The notes below the pieces were generated by a model that ran no database searches, had not been told where the DNA came from, and was given only the letters and a program-made list of their open reading frames with translations. The position numbers were made by a program, and so were the translations under genes. 64,000 nt of DNA from Zygnema cylindricum (Eukaryota > Streptophyta > Zygnematophyceae > Zygnematales > Zygnemataceae): contig JBBHKE010000165.1 in NCBI GenBank assembly GCA_037447655.1, forward strand, positions 389,499 to 453,498. Reading direction: 5' to 3'. How positions within the stretch are numbered: the first letter of the stretch is position 1; every line of letters starts with the position of its first letter. Below are positions 1 to 10,950 of the stretch, one piece after another.

Positions 1-49
1 TACCTCCAAAAGCATACTGTTGCCTTCATGGAATTTCAGTGTATATTTC

Positions 50-1178
50 TCACTTCTCCATTCTATCGATATGAAGAAGCTCCAATATTTCTTCATCCTC
101 TTTCTCCTCTTCCCCTTCTTCCTCCTCATTCACACTCGAACTTCTAAGTTCTTCCAAGCAAGGACACTTCTCCATATAGTGACCCGGTTTCCTACAAGCG
201 AAGCAAACCCCCTTTTTCAAAGTTCCCCTTTCTTTTCCTCTCCCTCTCCTTCCACCGAAGTTTCGATAAGGTTTACCTTTGTCCTTCTTCCTTTCATCAC
301 GCTCCCACTCGTCACCGCCAATCCTCACATCACGCTTCCGCCAGTCACCACTAGCTGTAAATGCATTCACCCTGTCACTTCCCCTACGAAGCTCCAAAGT
401 GCTTTCCCTCACAAGAATTATCCCCATAGTAATGCTCCAAGTCCATGAGGAGACATCCATTCCTTGCATACGGTAAATGATGTCTTCATACTCATCTAGG
501 AGCTTCATGATTAGTGTATTAATCTTTCTCTCCTCAGATTCTATAAATCGTGCACTAGCTAGCTCAAGATATAACCCTGCAATATCATTGCAAAACTCTA
601 TCATGCTACTGCCTTTTTAAACATAGGCCTCTATTTCCTGTTTTACTAATTTGCTGCCTCTGTATAGTCTCACTCTTATAAACCAGAATTAGTGTTTCCC
701 AAATTTCCGAAGACTTAGTTAGACTTAAAAGAGTGATAGCTATGGACTTAGAAACATATCTAAGTATGAGATGTTTTGCTATAGTGTTTTTATATTCCCA
801 AATTTTTCTATCATTTTCTTCAGTTTTTGATTCAGTTATAACCCCCACAAGTGGAACCGTAGCCGAGAGCCTAGCTCCCCTCACCATAGGTGTCCCTTCA
901 TCCTTCTCCCCTATTTCCCTTTCCAGGGTAATGATTTTTCTTTCACCTTCCGTTGCATCTAAACTCCGGTTGGTTTTTTGGGCAGCCCCAAATGATTCTA
1001 TATAGTGAGCTCCTCCAAAGCCCGGTGGCTGAAACCTCACTTGTCCCAACACAATTCCCCATAAGTGCTTCTCGAAAAGGAATCCCTCCATTGTAAACTC
1101 CCAATAAGTGAAGTCTGTTCCATCGAACATAGGCACCCTATATGGTGGGCCCATAACCTAAAATTCTATGGGCTCCAT
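50..1178 (-). pseudogene. gag: Gag of A1, broken
   Basis: This is a structural nucleocapsid/capsid-like protein of a copia retrotransposon. The start codon at 1178 lies inside the LTR. The reading frame crosses the primer site, where CAG has become a TAG stop between EF and VMGPP. The first open part (606-1154) carries the family signature RVPMFDGTDFTYWEFTMEG. A one-base frameshift near 605-640 moves to the second open part (50-604), which ends in a basic region and a zinc knuckle of the CX2CX4HX4C type (CFACRKPGHYMEKC), followed by an acidic tail. The same gag in A3 and A4 is broken at other places, so the common ancestor was probably intact. Confidence 0.85.
1144..1158 (-). promoter_or_regulatory. 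Primer-binding site of A1 (half-tRNA type)
   Basis: GGTTATGGGCCCACC on the minus strand directly follows the LTR with no spacer. It is complementary to the anticodon arm of initiator tRNA-Met, not to its 3' end. This is the arrangement established for Drosophila copia, where a 5' half-tRNA primes reverse transcription. Confidence 0.8.
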
Positions 1179-2337
1179 TACCACACAGAATTTGTAGATC
1201 CAAAGAAAGCTAATCTACATAGTGCCGACTCCAAGTTTATATAAACCCAAATGATTGACCCCTTGACAATCAGAACCCCATTACAGCTTCACCTCTGTAA
1301 AATAAGACGTTCTGTGTGCTCAGTTCCACCACAGAATGCAAAGTTAGAATATGAGATTTGGACACATTCACCCAATTTGAATTTCCCTAATAAATGCAGC
1401 CTCCCAGGCAGGCAAAGACTCTGACCGACTACACCTCTGTGTAGCCTGGACCTCCCTGAGTCAGCAGCAAAAAGAATCATTGAAAATGGTAAACTGAGTT
1501 GATAGTTATGGCTGGCCAAAGTTTGCCATTTATACAAGATGCTCTTTGGGAGAGGCAGCTACCTACCAGAAATATTCTAAGTTCTAAAACCCCTCTCTAA
1601 GCCCCCTAGTACTAAGGTACGAACGAATAACAAGACTGTAAAGTACATAAAGGTACAGGTGCCGGTGTACCTTTTGTATGGCCATCGTACGACATGGCCA
1701 AAATGTTGACAAGTGCCATATCCAAATTTGTTCTAATTATCCCCTGATAAGCCGCAAGCCAATGTAATATTGCCACGTGTTAATTGAAGTGGCGGTGACC
1801 GCAAACCCCCAAAAACCTACTCCGCGATCTCGGCATCTATCGCGGCCGTCAGATCTAAACCGACATTCAATTGTAGCCGTCGAAAATTGGTGCCCGATAT
1901 TTGTTTTGCCATCGAACAAATGCGTGATATCTGTTGTGTGCCCTTACCGTACTCAATACTAAATGAAACTGTATCTATGCACTAAGTATCTGTTTCCCTT
2001 TAACGATTTCGTCTACGTGTAACTATTTATATATTTATCAAACCCTATATGTCGTAGCACTATTTTTAGACTTAACGGTTAAAGCTGACGGCTACGGGTG
2101 ACTTGACGGACGGCAGGTTCCAGGATCAATTCCTGGGTCCGTCAACATTCCTTTTAGTAAATATATATTTCTCTAAACCTTTCTCTCTGGAGAGCTTTAT
2201 GGAGCCATGGCTTTAGCTCCTTTTCCAGCCTTTAGTGACTACAATAAGTGTGGGGGCTTGGAGAAGGGAGTCAGAGGCAGACTGCCTCTACTCTTTTTCT
2301 ATCTAGTAAAGACCTAAAAAATACCCAAATATCAACA
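1159..2337 (-). repeat. 5' LTR of A1 (family A)
   Basis: The LTR is 1179 bp, in minus sense beginning TGTTGATATTTG and ending AATTTTA just before the primer site GGTTATGGGCCCACC. It contains the GTAC-rich upstream region, the leader hairpins near 1425-1460 and the gag start. It aligns along its whole length with the LTRs at 59188, 62297, 45609, 48695 and 38795. Confidence 0.9.
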
Positions 2338-2342
2338 TATGG

Positions 2343-2406
2343 GATATCCTAGAGGCTAAGTGTAAGCTACCCACTTTGATGACCTATGAAGGTCTCAGAA
2401 TTACAC
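2343..2406 (+). repeat. Fragment of a D-family LTR, plus orientation
   Basis: This piece aligns with the reverse complement of 3401-3470, the gag-proximal end of the D LTR. It ends at AATTACA. On its right the D gag frame resumes, so this LTR had inserted into D gag and was itself interrupted by A1. The rest of it lies left of the window. Confidence 0.6.
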
Positions 2407-3420
2407 GTCACTAGGACCTTCTTCTTTTATTTTGGAGGTCCACTAGTCTGCCCCTCCTTTAGTCGAAGCTCGATTAGCTTAGAACACCCTGCCGTATAGT
2501 GACTTGGTTTCCTACAAAAATAACACATCCTCATGGAAACCCTCGATTCGGACTCATCCTACTAATTTTTTTGTTCCTCCCCTCTGTAGTTTTCAAAAGG
2601 GTCCTTTCCGTCGTTATTCCCCTAATCCGTCCCGGTTGCAAAGACTTGTCCCCTCTTTTCTCCCTTATGGATCTCTTTTGTATTCTCTCGGACGAGAATC
2701 ATCCCTACCACGAAATTCTTGGTCCACCTGGAGTCTCTTAGATCCTGTATACGGTTAGCTATATTCTTATACTCGCTAGATAGTTTCATGAGTAAGTAGT
2801 TAACTTTTGCCTTTTCAGTTTCTACCTTTCTAACACTCTTTAACTCCATAAAGAGTGTTGCAAGCTCATTACAGAAATCTAGCATCTTCCCTCCTTTGTG
2901 AACATATGCATCTATTTTATGATCTGCAAATTGTTGTTGTTGAATCGTACCACTTTGATAAAAATCTATGAGCACCACATATAGATCGAATACCTTTTCT
3001 ACTTGCAAGTGAGGAGATGCAAGTCCTTGAATAAGATGGCGGAGAATGAAATGCTTTGCCACCATATTACTGTAGTCCCAGGTATCAATATCATTCTGTT
3101 TGTTTCTTAAAACACTTGACATCAATGCTTAATCGGTTTCCATAGGTGTTGATTTCTCCAATTCTTTTCCTTTGACTATCACTTCCCCTCATTTTGTCTT
3201 CTCCGATGGAGCTGGGTCAACATCCCTGGTAAATCTACTCCCTCCAAACCCTCGAGCAATGCCTAGAGTGATGGACGCCTCACTCGTCCACTCACTATCC
3301 CTAAATCTTTTTCTCACACAAAGCTCCCGTAATCATACTCTCACAGTATATAAAGCCAGTTTCGTTAAAGATGGGCACCCTAGAGTTTGGGCCAGTAACC
3401 TCTAACTTTGAGACCTCCAT
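2407..3420 (-). pseudogene. gag: Gag of copia-like element D, broken
   Basis: Gag starts at 3420 inside the D LTR and reads MEVSKLEVTGPNSRVPIF across the primer site, matching the layout of A, B and C. Only the part at 2622-3125 is a long open frame (capsid region, with the order AKHFILRHL, YKGGKMLDFCNEL, NYLLMKL as in the other families). A zinc knuckle CYFCRKPSHYTAGC is legible at about 2490-2530. Frameshifts separate the parts. The 3' side is lost at the LTR fragment at 2343-2406. Confidence 0.75.
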
Positions 3421-3866
3421 AGGTCCTCAAAGTAGGTAGCTTACACGAAACCTCTTAGATAGCCATGACCCCCTCGTGTTTGATCAAGAATTTTTGCCAC
3501 TTTCACAAAAGACAGATTCACTAACTTCCACTTTTAGGAAGGAAAGACTCATATGAGTCTACTACAAAAAAAATCAAGCAATTTGCTCCCTTGAGGAGTA
3601 AGTTATAGATGGTCAAGGATGACATTTTATAGCGATTCACTCTGGGAGAGAGGCGACTACCTAAGATTTGTCTAAATCCTAAACCCCTCGCTAAACCTCC
3701 TTCTATTCAAATACAGCACGTATCAAGTAACTGTGCAGTACAGAAAAATACTAATGTCGGAGTACTTTCTTTACGGCAACAGTTCGGCATGGTCAATAAG
3801 TTGACGCTTGTCTCAACTGGACTTGTTCTAATGCTCTTCGGAGATGTCGCAAACGAATGAGACAGT
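3401..3866 (-). repeat. 5' LTR of D, truncated
   Basis: This is the gag-proximal half of an LTR in minus orientation, adjacent to D gag. It retains the GAGTC hairpin at 3545-3560 and a GTAC-bearing upstream part. It is cut where the E LTR begins at 3867. Confidence 0.7.
3525..3560 (-). promoter_or_regulatory. Tandem leader hairpins, D version
   Basis: Hairpin 1 pairs AGACTC with GAGTCT around ATAT (3545-3560). Hairpin 2 pairs CTTCC with GGAAG around seven bases (3525-3541). They have the same order and close spacing as in families A, B and C, but the stem sequence of hairpin 2 is different. Confidence 0.6.
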
Positions 3867-4873
3867 TGTTGAATTTAAAGCTTTGCCCTCAGTAGATAAG
3901 GCTATGAGGAGAGGTTTAGGACTTAGGATTTTGGTCTAAGTCAGTTGTAATACATTCATTTATTGGTGTTACACTAGCAAAGGACAACAAATTGTAGTGT
4001 ACTTCTATAAGGACACGCGTTGGCATTTGAAGCATGTGCAAGTATTTTGGAAAGGCGCTGACACTAACTTACACATGTCGACCATCGAACGAGTGGACTG
4101 TCAGAATCGGACGGTGGGAGTAAAAAGCAGATATTTGGGAGATATATTATGTACGGAACAAGAATGAATCGTTGATACAAATCGAGTCAACGGACGACAT
4201 TCAAGCAGGGACCACAAGTGACTAAGCACACTATGCGTACTCAAGTGCTCCGTACTTCAAGACAATAATCGGTTGGACTATCATGCCCGATGATGACTAA
4301 GCGACAACAAAATTAATTGTACGGCTACTCTTCTGTAAATACTTAAAACACATATAGTTGTAGTTTAGCGCATTAAGAAATAGTGTTTTACTGTTTAGAT
4401 TACGGCTAGAAGCAAAAAAGGGTTTTGGAAGTACCTTGGTACAGTGACGTACAGTTTCGGTTCCTTGTCATATTTTGGTACAATACTACAGTGCCAGGTG
4501 TTAGCGTTTGATTTGTAAGTTAGCAGTAGACACACTCTTAGTGTATAAATTTTTAGACACAACCAAATTTGTATCAACCGGTTTTTGGATTATGAAACTC
4601 TAAAAGACAATTGTTTGGGAAACTTGCTGGAGTCATATCTTATGGTTAACTCGTTGAATTGTGCTGTAATTTTGGGAATTGATATTTTGTATGATGTTTA
4701 ACTGTATGCTGAATTTGTTATTATTTGGATTTGTGAATCGGAGTTTATATTGAGTGGAAAACTGGTATTTGATAATATTCTTGTTTAGCTTCTGTTTTAT
4801 TCATGTCTACTTCTACAACTACAACTACAACTACAATTGCAACTCCACCTGCACCGGTATTCATAGAATAACA
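3867..4873 (+). repeat. LTR of copia-like family E, left copy
   Basis: The sequence begins TGTTGAATTTAAAGC and ends GAATAACA right before GGTTATGGGCC. It aligns with about 54893-55658 at its beginning, middle and end, including the Thr-codon run and the CCACCTGCACCGG block. The copies are diverged and have indels. It holds several GTAC tetramers at 4425-4500. Confidence 0.7.
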
Positions 4874-4930
4874 GGTTATGGGCCTGTCTTTAAGAATTCC
4901 TATTTTCAATGGACAAAAGTATGCTTTACC
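4804..4930 (+). pseudogene. gag: Gag start of left E element
   Basis: The frame starts at 4804 inside the LTR with a threonine run (MSTSTTTT), then PPAP. It crosses the primer site as QVMGL and continues RIPIFNGQKYA. This is the same opening as the E gag at 55600. One TAA precedes the primer site. The frame ends at about 4930, where minus-strand family C pol begins. Confidence 0.7.
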
Positions 4931-5626
4931 TTGTGAGCGGCATATTTTTCCTATAACCTTTTGTTGCTTCTTTGTCCTCCCTCAAAGTCCGAAGCTAGAA
5001 TGAAGGGAAGTATTAGGTTCCTCCTCACTCTCTCATCAGCTTTTCGTCCATGGAAGCCGGTTTCGGCTACTCCTCTTCTGTCTCCTCGGAGTGTATGGAG
5101 ATATGGGGAGCTTCCGGTATATCTCCCCCATCTTGGATCTCCCTTGAATTTGCAATCACCATTTCACTCATGTTTGTTCTGGGGAGATCCAAGTCCTCCT
5201 CACTCTCGGACTCAAAACTCATTCTTATCTTCTTCGTGTATTTCAAAGGATCAAATGACTTACCTTCATCCATAACAACTAGGTGCTTTACCAAAATGAT
5301 ATCTTGTTTAGCTAAGTCATAGACTCTATATCCTTTGATATCTTTTTCATATCCCATAAAATATCTCGGTTTCAACTTAGCATCTAGTTTACAATTTTTC
5401 CTATTCGTGTCAAGACTGTAAACTTCACTACTAAATACTTTCAGGTGAAAAATATATGGTTTCCTTCGAGCCCATCTCTCATAAGGTGTCATTCCTTTTA
5501 CGGTTGTAGTAAGGACTCTATTTTTAATGTAGTTAGCATAGTTCATGGCTTCTCCCCAAAACCTTTTTTCTATCTTCTTGTTTGCCAACATACTACGTAT
5601 ACTATCTCCTAGAGTCCGATTCTACC
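4931..5626 (-). pseudogene. pol: Family C pol, integrase C-terminus and linker (3' half of split element)
   Basis: The 174-residue open frame at 5067-5591 contains the copia integrase C-terminal order KKIEKRFWGEAMNYANYIKN, TPYERW, FHLKVF, GYRVYDL, followed by an acidic linker toward RT. It aligns closely with the plus-strand C element at 24650-25320. RT, RNase H and the 3' LTR are missing: the copy stops at 4931. Its upstream continuation is at 50546 and beyond, where the integrase breaks at the same point (after the PEQNGV-like motif). Confidence 0.85.
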
Positions 5627-5924
5627 TTTTAGCTGTCGAGCGTGCCTGGGAAACATTAGAGAAGGGCCCACCGCCAGAAATAGTGTGCATTGGAGTCGTA
5701 CAAATAACCCCTCCCAAATGCAGATGCTCCCCATAATGATGATCATGCCCGTTGCAGCCGACATCCCTCCCTCAAACATGCATGTAATACAGAGGAGACA
5801 ACTGGATAGGAAATATTAATGAGTGCAAGGGGAGGTGGGAAGATATTTTCTCTCTTCCCTTCCTTCACCCACCGGGTCGGGAGAAAAGAGTGGGTTTAGG
5901 CTTATCTCCGAATTTTTGTGCTGC
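5627..5924 (-). repeat. Extra partial gypsy LTR (first ~300 bp of the LTR)
   Basis: This segment is a direct repeat of 7105-7395, roughly 88% identical by eye. It follows the gypsy 3' LTR end without internal sequence between them. The 5' LTR on the right side of the gypsy element lacks exactly this part, so the inserted DNA looks circularly permuted. Confidence 0.7.
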
Positions 5925-7395
5925 CCCCCAGTAAATCTAACCAAGATTCCCTTAAAACCCACTGTTCTGGTTCAAAAGATTCTAATAGTCAACCCTAGCT
6001 GAATCGCAACCGAAGCCCCAAAAAAGACTACCAAAGAGAGAACAAAGGCACTTCAATGCAGAAAATAATGGAAGAATATAAGAATAATAAGTTGTTTTAG
6101 AATTAACAATATCACCTTGCCCTAGAAAAATAGAGATAAAGATATGATTTTTGAATAGTATTAAGCGAGCTCAACATACCCCCAAAAGCAACGCTGGCAA
6201 CAAGAGGAGACGAAATCTCTCTCAAAGACACCAAAACAGGTAATGTTATCCTTAACTCCTCAGTTATCGCAACCCGGAACCGACAAGACCCCTCTCGGTA
6301 TGAATCAACCAGCAGTCCCAAATCGCCCAAAAATAAAAAAGAGTGCCAACTACCCACCCGGACTACGATTTCCACAAAGGAAAAATGCAAACCAAGATAG
6401 CAGTAGGGTCACAATCACATAACAAAAAAAGGTTCTCCAAAAGAAGTTTGCTGGAATTTTTAAGGGTTTTCTCAAGAGACAGTACTGAAATAGCAACCTG
6501 CCTCTTTCGCCCCCAAGCGCCTTATACAACAGAGTTTGTCTGGTTTTAGATCAAAAAGGTCAACGCAATGTAAGGAGCCAATGAGTAGAGTGAAATTGCT
6601 TTCAAATTGACATAGGACAAATAAAGTCGTACCACACTCACGGCAAAAAGTTATACTTCAGACTCCGGCAAAATTCGGAACTGAGAGTCCAAATTAGAAC
6701 CACTAATCTACTAAAATCCCTGAACTAGCGCTAGGACACCACACTTTGTCCTAGGGTTATTAATGGACCAAAAGTCAGGTGAACGTGAAGTGAATTCCTA
6801 CTGACAGCAAATTACATAATCTAGATCACAATCCAAAAAATTACGTGGCAATCCACAATGTACCCTCCACGAGGGCTAGCGGAAGCTAGTTCATGTACGG
6901 AATTGCAATCTTTAAGACAGGAGAACTTGGCCGTCTACCATTTGTTAGGCGCGAAATTTAAATGTGTCCTGCTCATTTTGGTAAATACAACAATCTCCTC
7001 CGGCTGAGTTTACTCACTCCTCTGTACTCTGATGACCGTATAGGTTAAAAAAGGCTCGGAAATCTTTGGTAATATATAGGTGTGCGTGAAACACACAAGA
7101 GTTTGACACTTGTCGAGCATGCCTGGGAAACACAAGAGAAGGGCCCACCGCCAAACTTAGTGTGCATTGGAGTCCTGCAAATAACCCCCCCCAAATGCGT
7201 ATGCTCCCCATAATGATGATCATGCCCATTGCTGCCCACATCCCTCCCTCAAACATGCATGCAATATAGAGGAGACAACCGCATAGGAAATAGGAATGAG
7301 TGCATGGGGAGATTGGAATATATTTTCCCTCTTCCCTTCCTTCCCCAACCGGGCCGGGAGAAGAGAGTGGGTCTGGGCTGATCTCCCAATTTCCT
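5925..7395 (-). repeat. 3' LTR of Ty3/gypsy-like element
   Basis: The segment 5936-7055 aligns in the same orientation with 42320-43446, the gypsy 5' LTR. The part at 7105-7395 is repeated at 5627-5924. A purine run (minus strand AAGAGGGGGAGG) at about 7397-7410 fits a polypurine tract just before the LTR. The exact LTR start is uncertain, because no clear TG dinucleotide follows the tract. No gene is seen inside. Confidence 0.7.
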
Positions 7396-7396
7396 C

Positions 7397-8140
7397 CCCC
7401 TCTTAGTCAACTGTGACTAAGACATAAAATAATTGACCGCCCAATTCGCAGTTCCCATAAAACCATGCGTTAGAGGGTGGAGTACGTGGCTCCCATGAGG
7501 AGGGGAGACAGGGTGGATGCCAACACAAACCCCACTGATTGCAAATCAAGACGTTTCCTAGCTGAAAGGATAGATTGCAGGTTGATGAACAAGAAGGAGG
7601 ATCGCCAAAGTAAGTCAAATGGAAAGTGGGTTTATCCTCTAATCCCTCAAGATGATAAGGGGCCACATTGATCTGATTCTCTTTAATTTTTCGGCCATCC
7701 TTCCCCTTCAAGGTAAGAACCCCTTTGTACGAACCTTCCACCACTTTTAAAATTACCCGCCCGCTAGAAATATCTAGCTTGTCCTTTTTGTGTTGCATTC
7801 GATATACAAAGTCCCGGGTAGAAATCCTTGTTGCCTTGGCACATAATTCCAGCTCCGGCGTTCAGAGTACCACAACTGATCTCGGTGTTGAGCTGCCTAT
7901 AAATTTCCCATGGCGAGAGGCAACTCTTGGTGGAATACTTTAGCTCTCTCGGCGATCACTTTTTCGACAGTCCCCTGGTTATCCATCTCCATGAGGACCA
8001 CCACCTGGGCCGATGCTGCGCCGAGAAGGATGGGATGTTTTCCAAATAAGATGAAGTAAAGGCTATAAAAGTGGAGAGAAGCCTGCGTGCTAAATCTGTA
8101 TCCCATTGCAATCGAAGGCACCCTCCGGTCCCACTCCCGC
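7397..8140 (-). pseudogene. pol: Gypsy pol 3' end: integrase C-terminal region
   Basis: The frame resumes after B1 with REWDRRVPSIAMGYRFS, a conserved part of gypsy integrases near the end of the catalytic core (ORF 7897-8121). It goes on with AAQHRDQLWYS and a C-terminal block LDISSGRVILKV, GVLTLKGKDGRKI, NVAPYHLEG (ORF 7403-7798). Frameshifts and a stop break the frame. No chromodomain is seen. The upstream integrase core is at 14340-14940, on the other side of B1. Confidence 0.85.
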
Positions 8141-8265
8141 TAAAATTTTGTGGTCTCCATTGACCCACAGAATGAGCAGCCTATGTAAAGCCTCTAGGAT
8201 AATATTTTCCCCTTCCACTTTCCCACTGAATAAGTGCCGCCCAGGAAAAAAAATATTCTGACCAC

Positions 8266-8299
8266 CCTCACCCCTGTGAGGACAAAACTCCCTTGAGTC
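8266..8299 (-). promoter_or_regulatory. Tandem leader hairpins, B version
   Basis: On the minus strand, hairpin 1 is GACTC-AAGG-GAGTT (8286-8299) and hairpin 2 is CCTCAC-AGGG-GTGAGG (8266-8281). The second stem replaces the CTACAC/GTGTAG pair of family A with a fully complementary alternative while keeping the AGGG loop. In the other B1 LTR the same pair is at 13579-13612. Confidence 0.75.
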
Positions 8300-8813
8300 A
8301 AACGCAAAAAGAATCACTGAATTTGCTCCCCTGAGCAGTAAGTTATGGCTGGTCAAAGATGACCTTTATAGTTACAAGCTCTCTTACAGAGAGGTACCTA
8401 AATCTCACTAAGTCTTGGTCTGCCTACTCACGACTACCTACTACTAAACCCTAGTCCAATAGGAACATTATATAGTACAAGAAGGTACAATAGGAGATGT
8501 ACTTATTGTACGGCCATTGTACGACATGGTCTACAAGGTGACACCTGTGAAATCGAGAGCCATGGTTCCTCCTCCCATCTTCTCCGGCATCAAATAATAT
8601 GGCGCTATGTAGCACCGCGTGACGCTATCTCTAAATGACGCCAAAAGCTCACTTCGCGTGGCGGCTACAATTCCGGCCGTCCGATCAAAACATATTTTAC
8701 ATGGTTCAGATTCGCGTACATGCATGAATTGCTCCTTTTCGTTATTCTACAGTTAATTAGCTGTCGCGGTAATGTTTATATATCTTTAAAACCCAGCGCG
8801 TGTCTTGTTTTGT

Positions 8814-8880
8814 AGCGCCTTAATGGTTAAGGCGCTCGGCTATAGAGAATCCAGAGCTCGCAGGTCCAAATCTAGACCAA
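8814..8880 (+). other. tRNA-like module in B LTR (antisense)
   Basis: A 10-bp perfect inverted repeat around TGG (8814-8836) resembles a tRNA D-arm/A-box (AATGGTTAAGGCG). It is followed 26 bases later by GGTCCAAATCTAGACC (8863-8878), a B-box-like T-arm. The order and spacing are those of a tRNA, on the strand opposite to the retrotransposon. There is no full cloverleaf, so it is not a tRNA gene. Confidence 0.45.
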
Positions 8881-9127
8881 GGCAACATTTAAGTAAAATA
8901 TCCTCTACTTCAAAATCTGCCACTTTCTAAATATGGCGGCAGCCATGGCGCGCCTTTGATCCTCACTCTCTTTCTTTAAAGCAAAACTAAAATAGAGAAG
9001 TGAACTATTAATTACCTCTTTTCAACACTCCCCTTAATTCCTAGTCACTTTTCAATTTTAATCCATAGTTTTCTCTGCAATAAATCAACTTAGGGGAAGG
9101 CACTCGTTTTGTCATCAGGTCTGCAAT

Positions 9128-10950
9128 CATTTCTCTATCAGTTTAATGAACCAGTTTAATAATTTTATTTTCTACCTTCTCTCTGACAAAGCTTAGTCTA
9201 ATATCCATATGTTTAGCTTTGAAGTGATGTTTCAGATTAGCTGCAATACAGATGGCAGCTTGATTATCACAAAAAACATTTTGAGTTCCAGACTTCATGA
9301 ACCGAAGTTCTTCAAGAAGAGATTTAACCCACATTAATTCTTTGGTGGCAGCACAAGAAGCCATGTATTCAGCCTCCATAGTAGACTGAGCAACTACTTT
9401 TTGTTGCTTGCTACTCTAACAACATGCACCGGATCCAATTTGCAACACATATCCAGTCGTATACCTCGTTAAAGGCACATCTCCATAACTGGCATCACTC
9501 CTAGTGGTGATATCAGTGTGCTCTCCTCCCAAATGGAACCATAATTCCCTTGTCCCCACCAAATACCTCATCACCTTTTTGGCAGCCTCCTAGTCTCTCT
9601 TTCTTGGTTCATTTAGACTTCTACTAAGGACACCTACAGCTGCAGCTATATCCGGACGGGTACAGTTCATAAAATAAATGAAACTGCTTACAATCTGCCA
9701 ATAAGGAATATTTTCCATAAATTTTCTTTCTATCTCATCCATCTCATCATTAATGACCAATATTCCTTTCTCTTCACTCCCCTCAAACACTTTTTCAAAT
9801 CCATAGGAGTAGTACATCCGTTTGCTTTTCCATCTGATATTTTTCTAGCATATTAGCAATTGCTTCTTTTTGAGTGAGTCTTATAATTCTATTCCCTCTA
9901 TCTCTCTCCATCTGAATTCCCAAAATGTACTTTGCTTTGCCGAGATCTTTCATATCAAAACTGCTTCTAAGATCCCGTTTTAGTTTGTTAATTTTATCTA
10001 AGGACTGGCTTAAGACCAACAAATCATCCACATAAATAGCAATAAATATCACTCGATTCTCATCCTCAAATAAATATATAGAGTGATCTGAACTAATTCT
10101 GATATACCCCTAACCGGTCAGAAATTCGTCTCGATTTATATTCCACTGTCGTGAGGCTTGCTTAAGCCCATAGAGTGATTTTATCAGTTTGCAAACTTTA
10201 TTTTCTTCCTCACTTTCCACGAATCCTTCCGGTTGCCTCATGTAAATTTGTTGTTCAAACTCTACGTGCAAAAAGGCCGTTTTAATATCCATCTGGTGGA
10301 TTTTCATATCCTCCGCTGTGGCTATACTTAAAAGGATTCTAACAGAAGGAAATCTGACTACAGGTGCAAAGGTTTCTTCGTAGTCTATCCCCTCTTTCTG
10401 AGTATAACCTTTTGCAACTAACCTAGCTGTGTACCTCTCAATGGTATTATCCGGGTCTAATTTAAGTTTAAAAATCCACTTACATCCGATCGGTTTTCAG
10501 TTCGGTGGACAATTTACCAACTCCCATATATTGGCTTCCATGATAGAGGCCATTTCTTCATTTATAGCTGTGATCCACCGGCTACTTTCTGGAGTGTTTA
10601 TGGCCTCTAAGTATGTTTGAGGTTCATCTTGGTGAGACATCTTTGTGAGTTGGTTATTTACTTGTCTTTTTTGAAGTCGTTTACTACTTCTTCTCCCCCC
10701 TTCAAAATCGGACGCCGGTATGGAAGGCATCCTTGGGTTTCGTTTAGGGAGATTTTCAGCTCCCCTGTCTTCCCATTCCGGTGTCTCATCAAGTTCCTCA
10801 TCGGTTTCCAATTCGTATTGTGGCGTTGCCTCGGATGTTGTCCTTTCCTCTTTCTCCTTTGGTAGATCTGCAGATTTTTCTTTTTCTCCATATTCCTTCT
10901 CTTCATTTTCAAAGTCAAAGTTAGAAAACTAATCCGTTTCAAATCTGATT
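9128..10950 (-). pseudogene. pol: B1 pol: reverse transcriptase and RNase H
   Basis: Pieces in order on the minus strand are the acidic linker and WELVNCPPN (10497-10811), the RT fingers/palm with [12 protein letters not shown] and [13 protein letters not shown] (10110-10307), the catalytic IYVDDLL and DLGKAKYILGIQMERD (9795-10052), the thumb and connection (9590-9817), and RNase H with MEAEYMASCAATKELMWVKSLLEEL and HMDIRLSFVREK (9143-9379). Interruptions are in-frame stops (for example CGA to TGA after NCPPN, and a TAG after LTG) and short frameshifts. The catalytic YVDD is intact. Confidence 0.9.

Larger units (their letters stand above)
1..2337 (-). mobile_element. Copia-like element A1 (gag-only family A), 5' part
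   Basis: This is a minus-strand LTR retrotransposon whose 3' end lies outside the window. It shows a complete 5' LTR at 1159-2337, a primer site at 1144-1158 and gag down to about position 50. Gag matches A3 (46762-48107) and A4 (59188-63466), which lack protease, integrase and most of RT, so A1 is probably the same non-autonomous type, although its 3' half is not visible. It interrupts a plus-oriented D-family LTR fragment that resumes at 2343. The base pairs TATGG at 2338-2342 would be its right target duplication; the left copy is outside the window. Confidence 0.85.
8141..9027 (-). repeat. 3' LTR of B1
   Basis: The LTR is 887 bp, in minus sense TGTTGAAAAGAGG to AATTTTA, preceded by the purine tract TAAGGGGAG. 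It carries five GTAC tetramers at 8475-8522, the leader hairpins at 8266-8299 and an antisense tRNA-like module at 8814-8880. About 15 differences from the other LTR were counted by eye. Confidence 0.9.

Noticed and set aside
4919-4923. GTATG beside the broken left end of family C pol matches GTATG after its 5' LTR (53556-53560), suggesting a target duplication
   Set aside because: The family C copy has no 3' LTR there and the E gag does not resume after 53560, so the five-base match is most likely chance.
8136-8140. A target duplication for B1
   Set aside because: The right flank TAAAT and left flank CCCGC do not match, and shifting the LTR end by a few bases does not give a convincing pair.
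8814-8880. A genuine tRNA gene
   Set aside because: There is no acceptor stem and no anticodon arm, and copies occur at the same place in LTRs. Only the A-box/B-box parts are tRNA-like.
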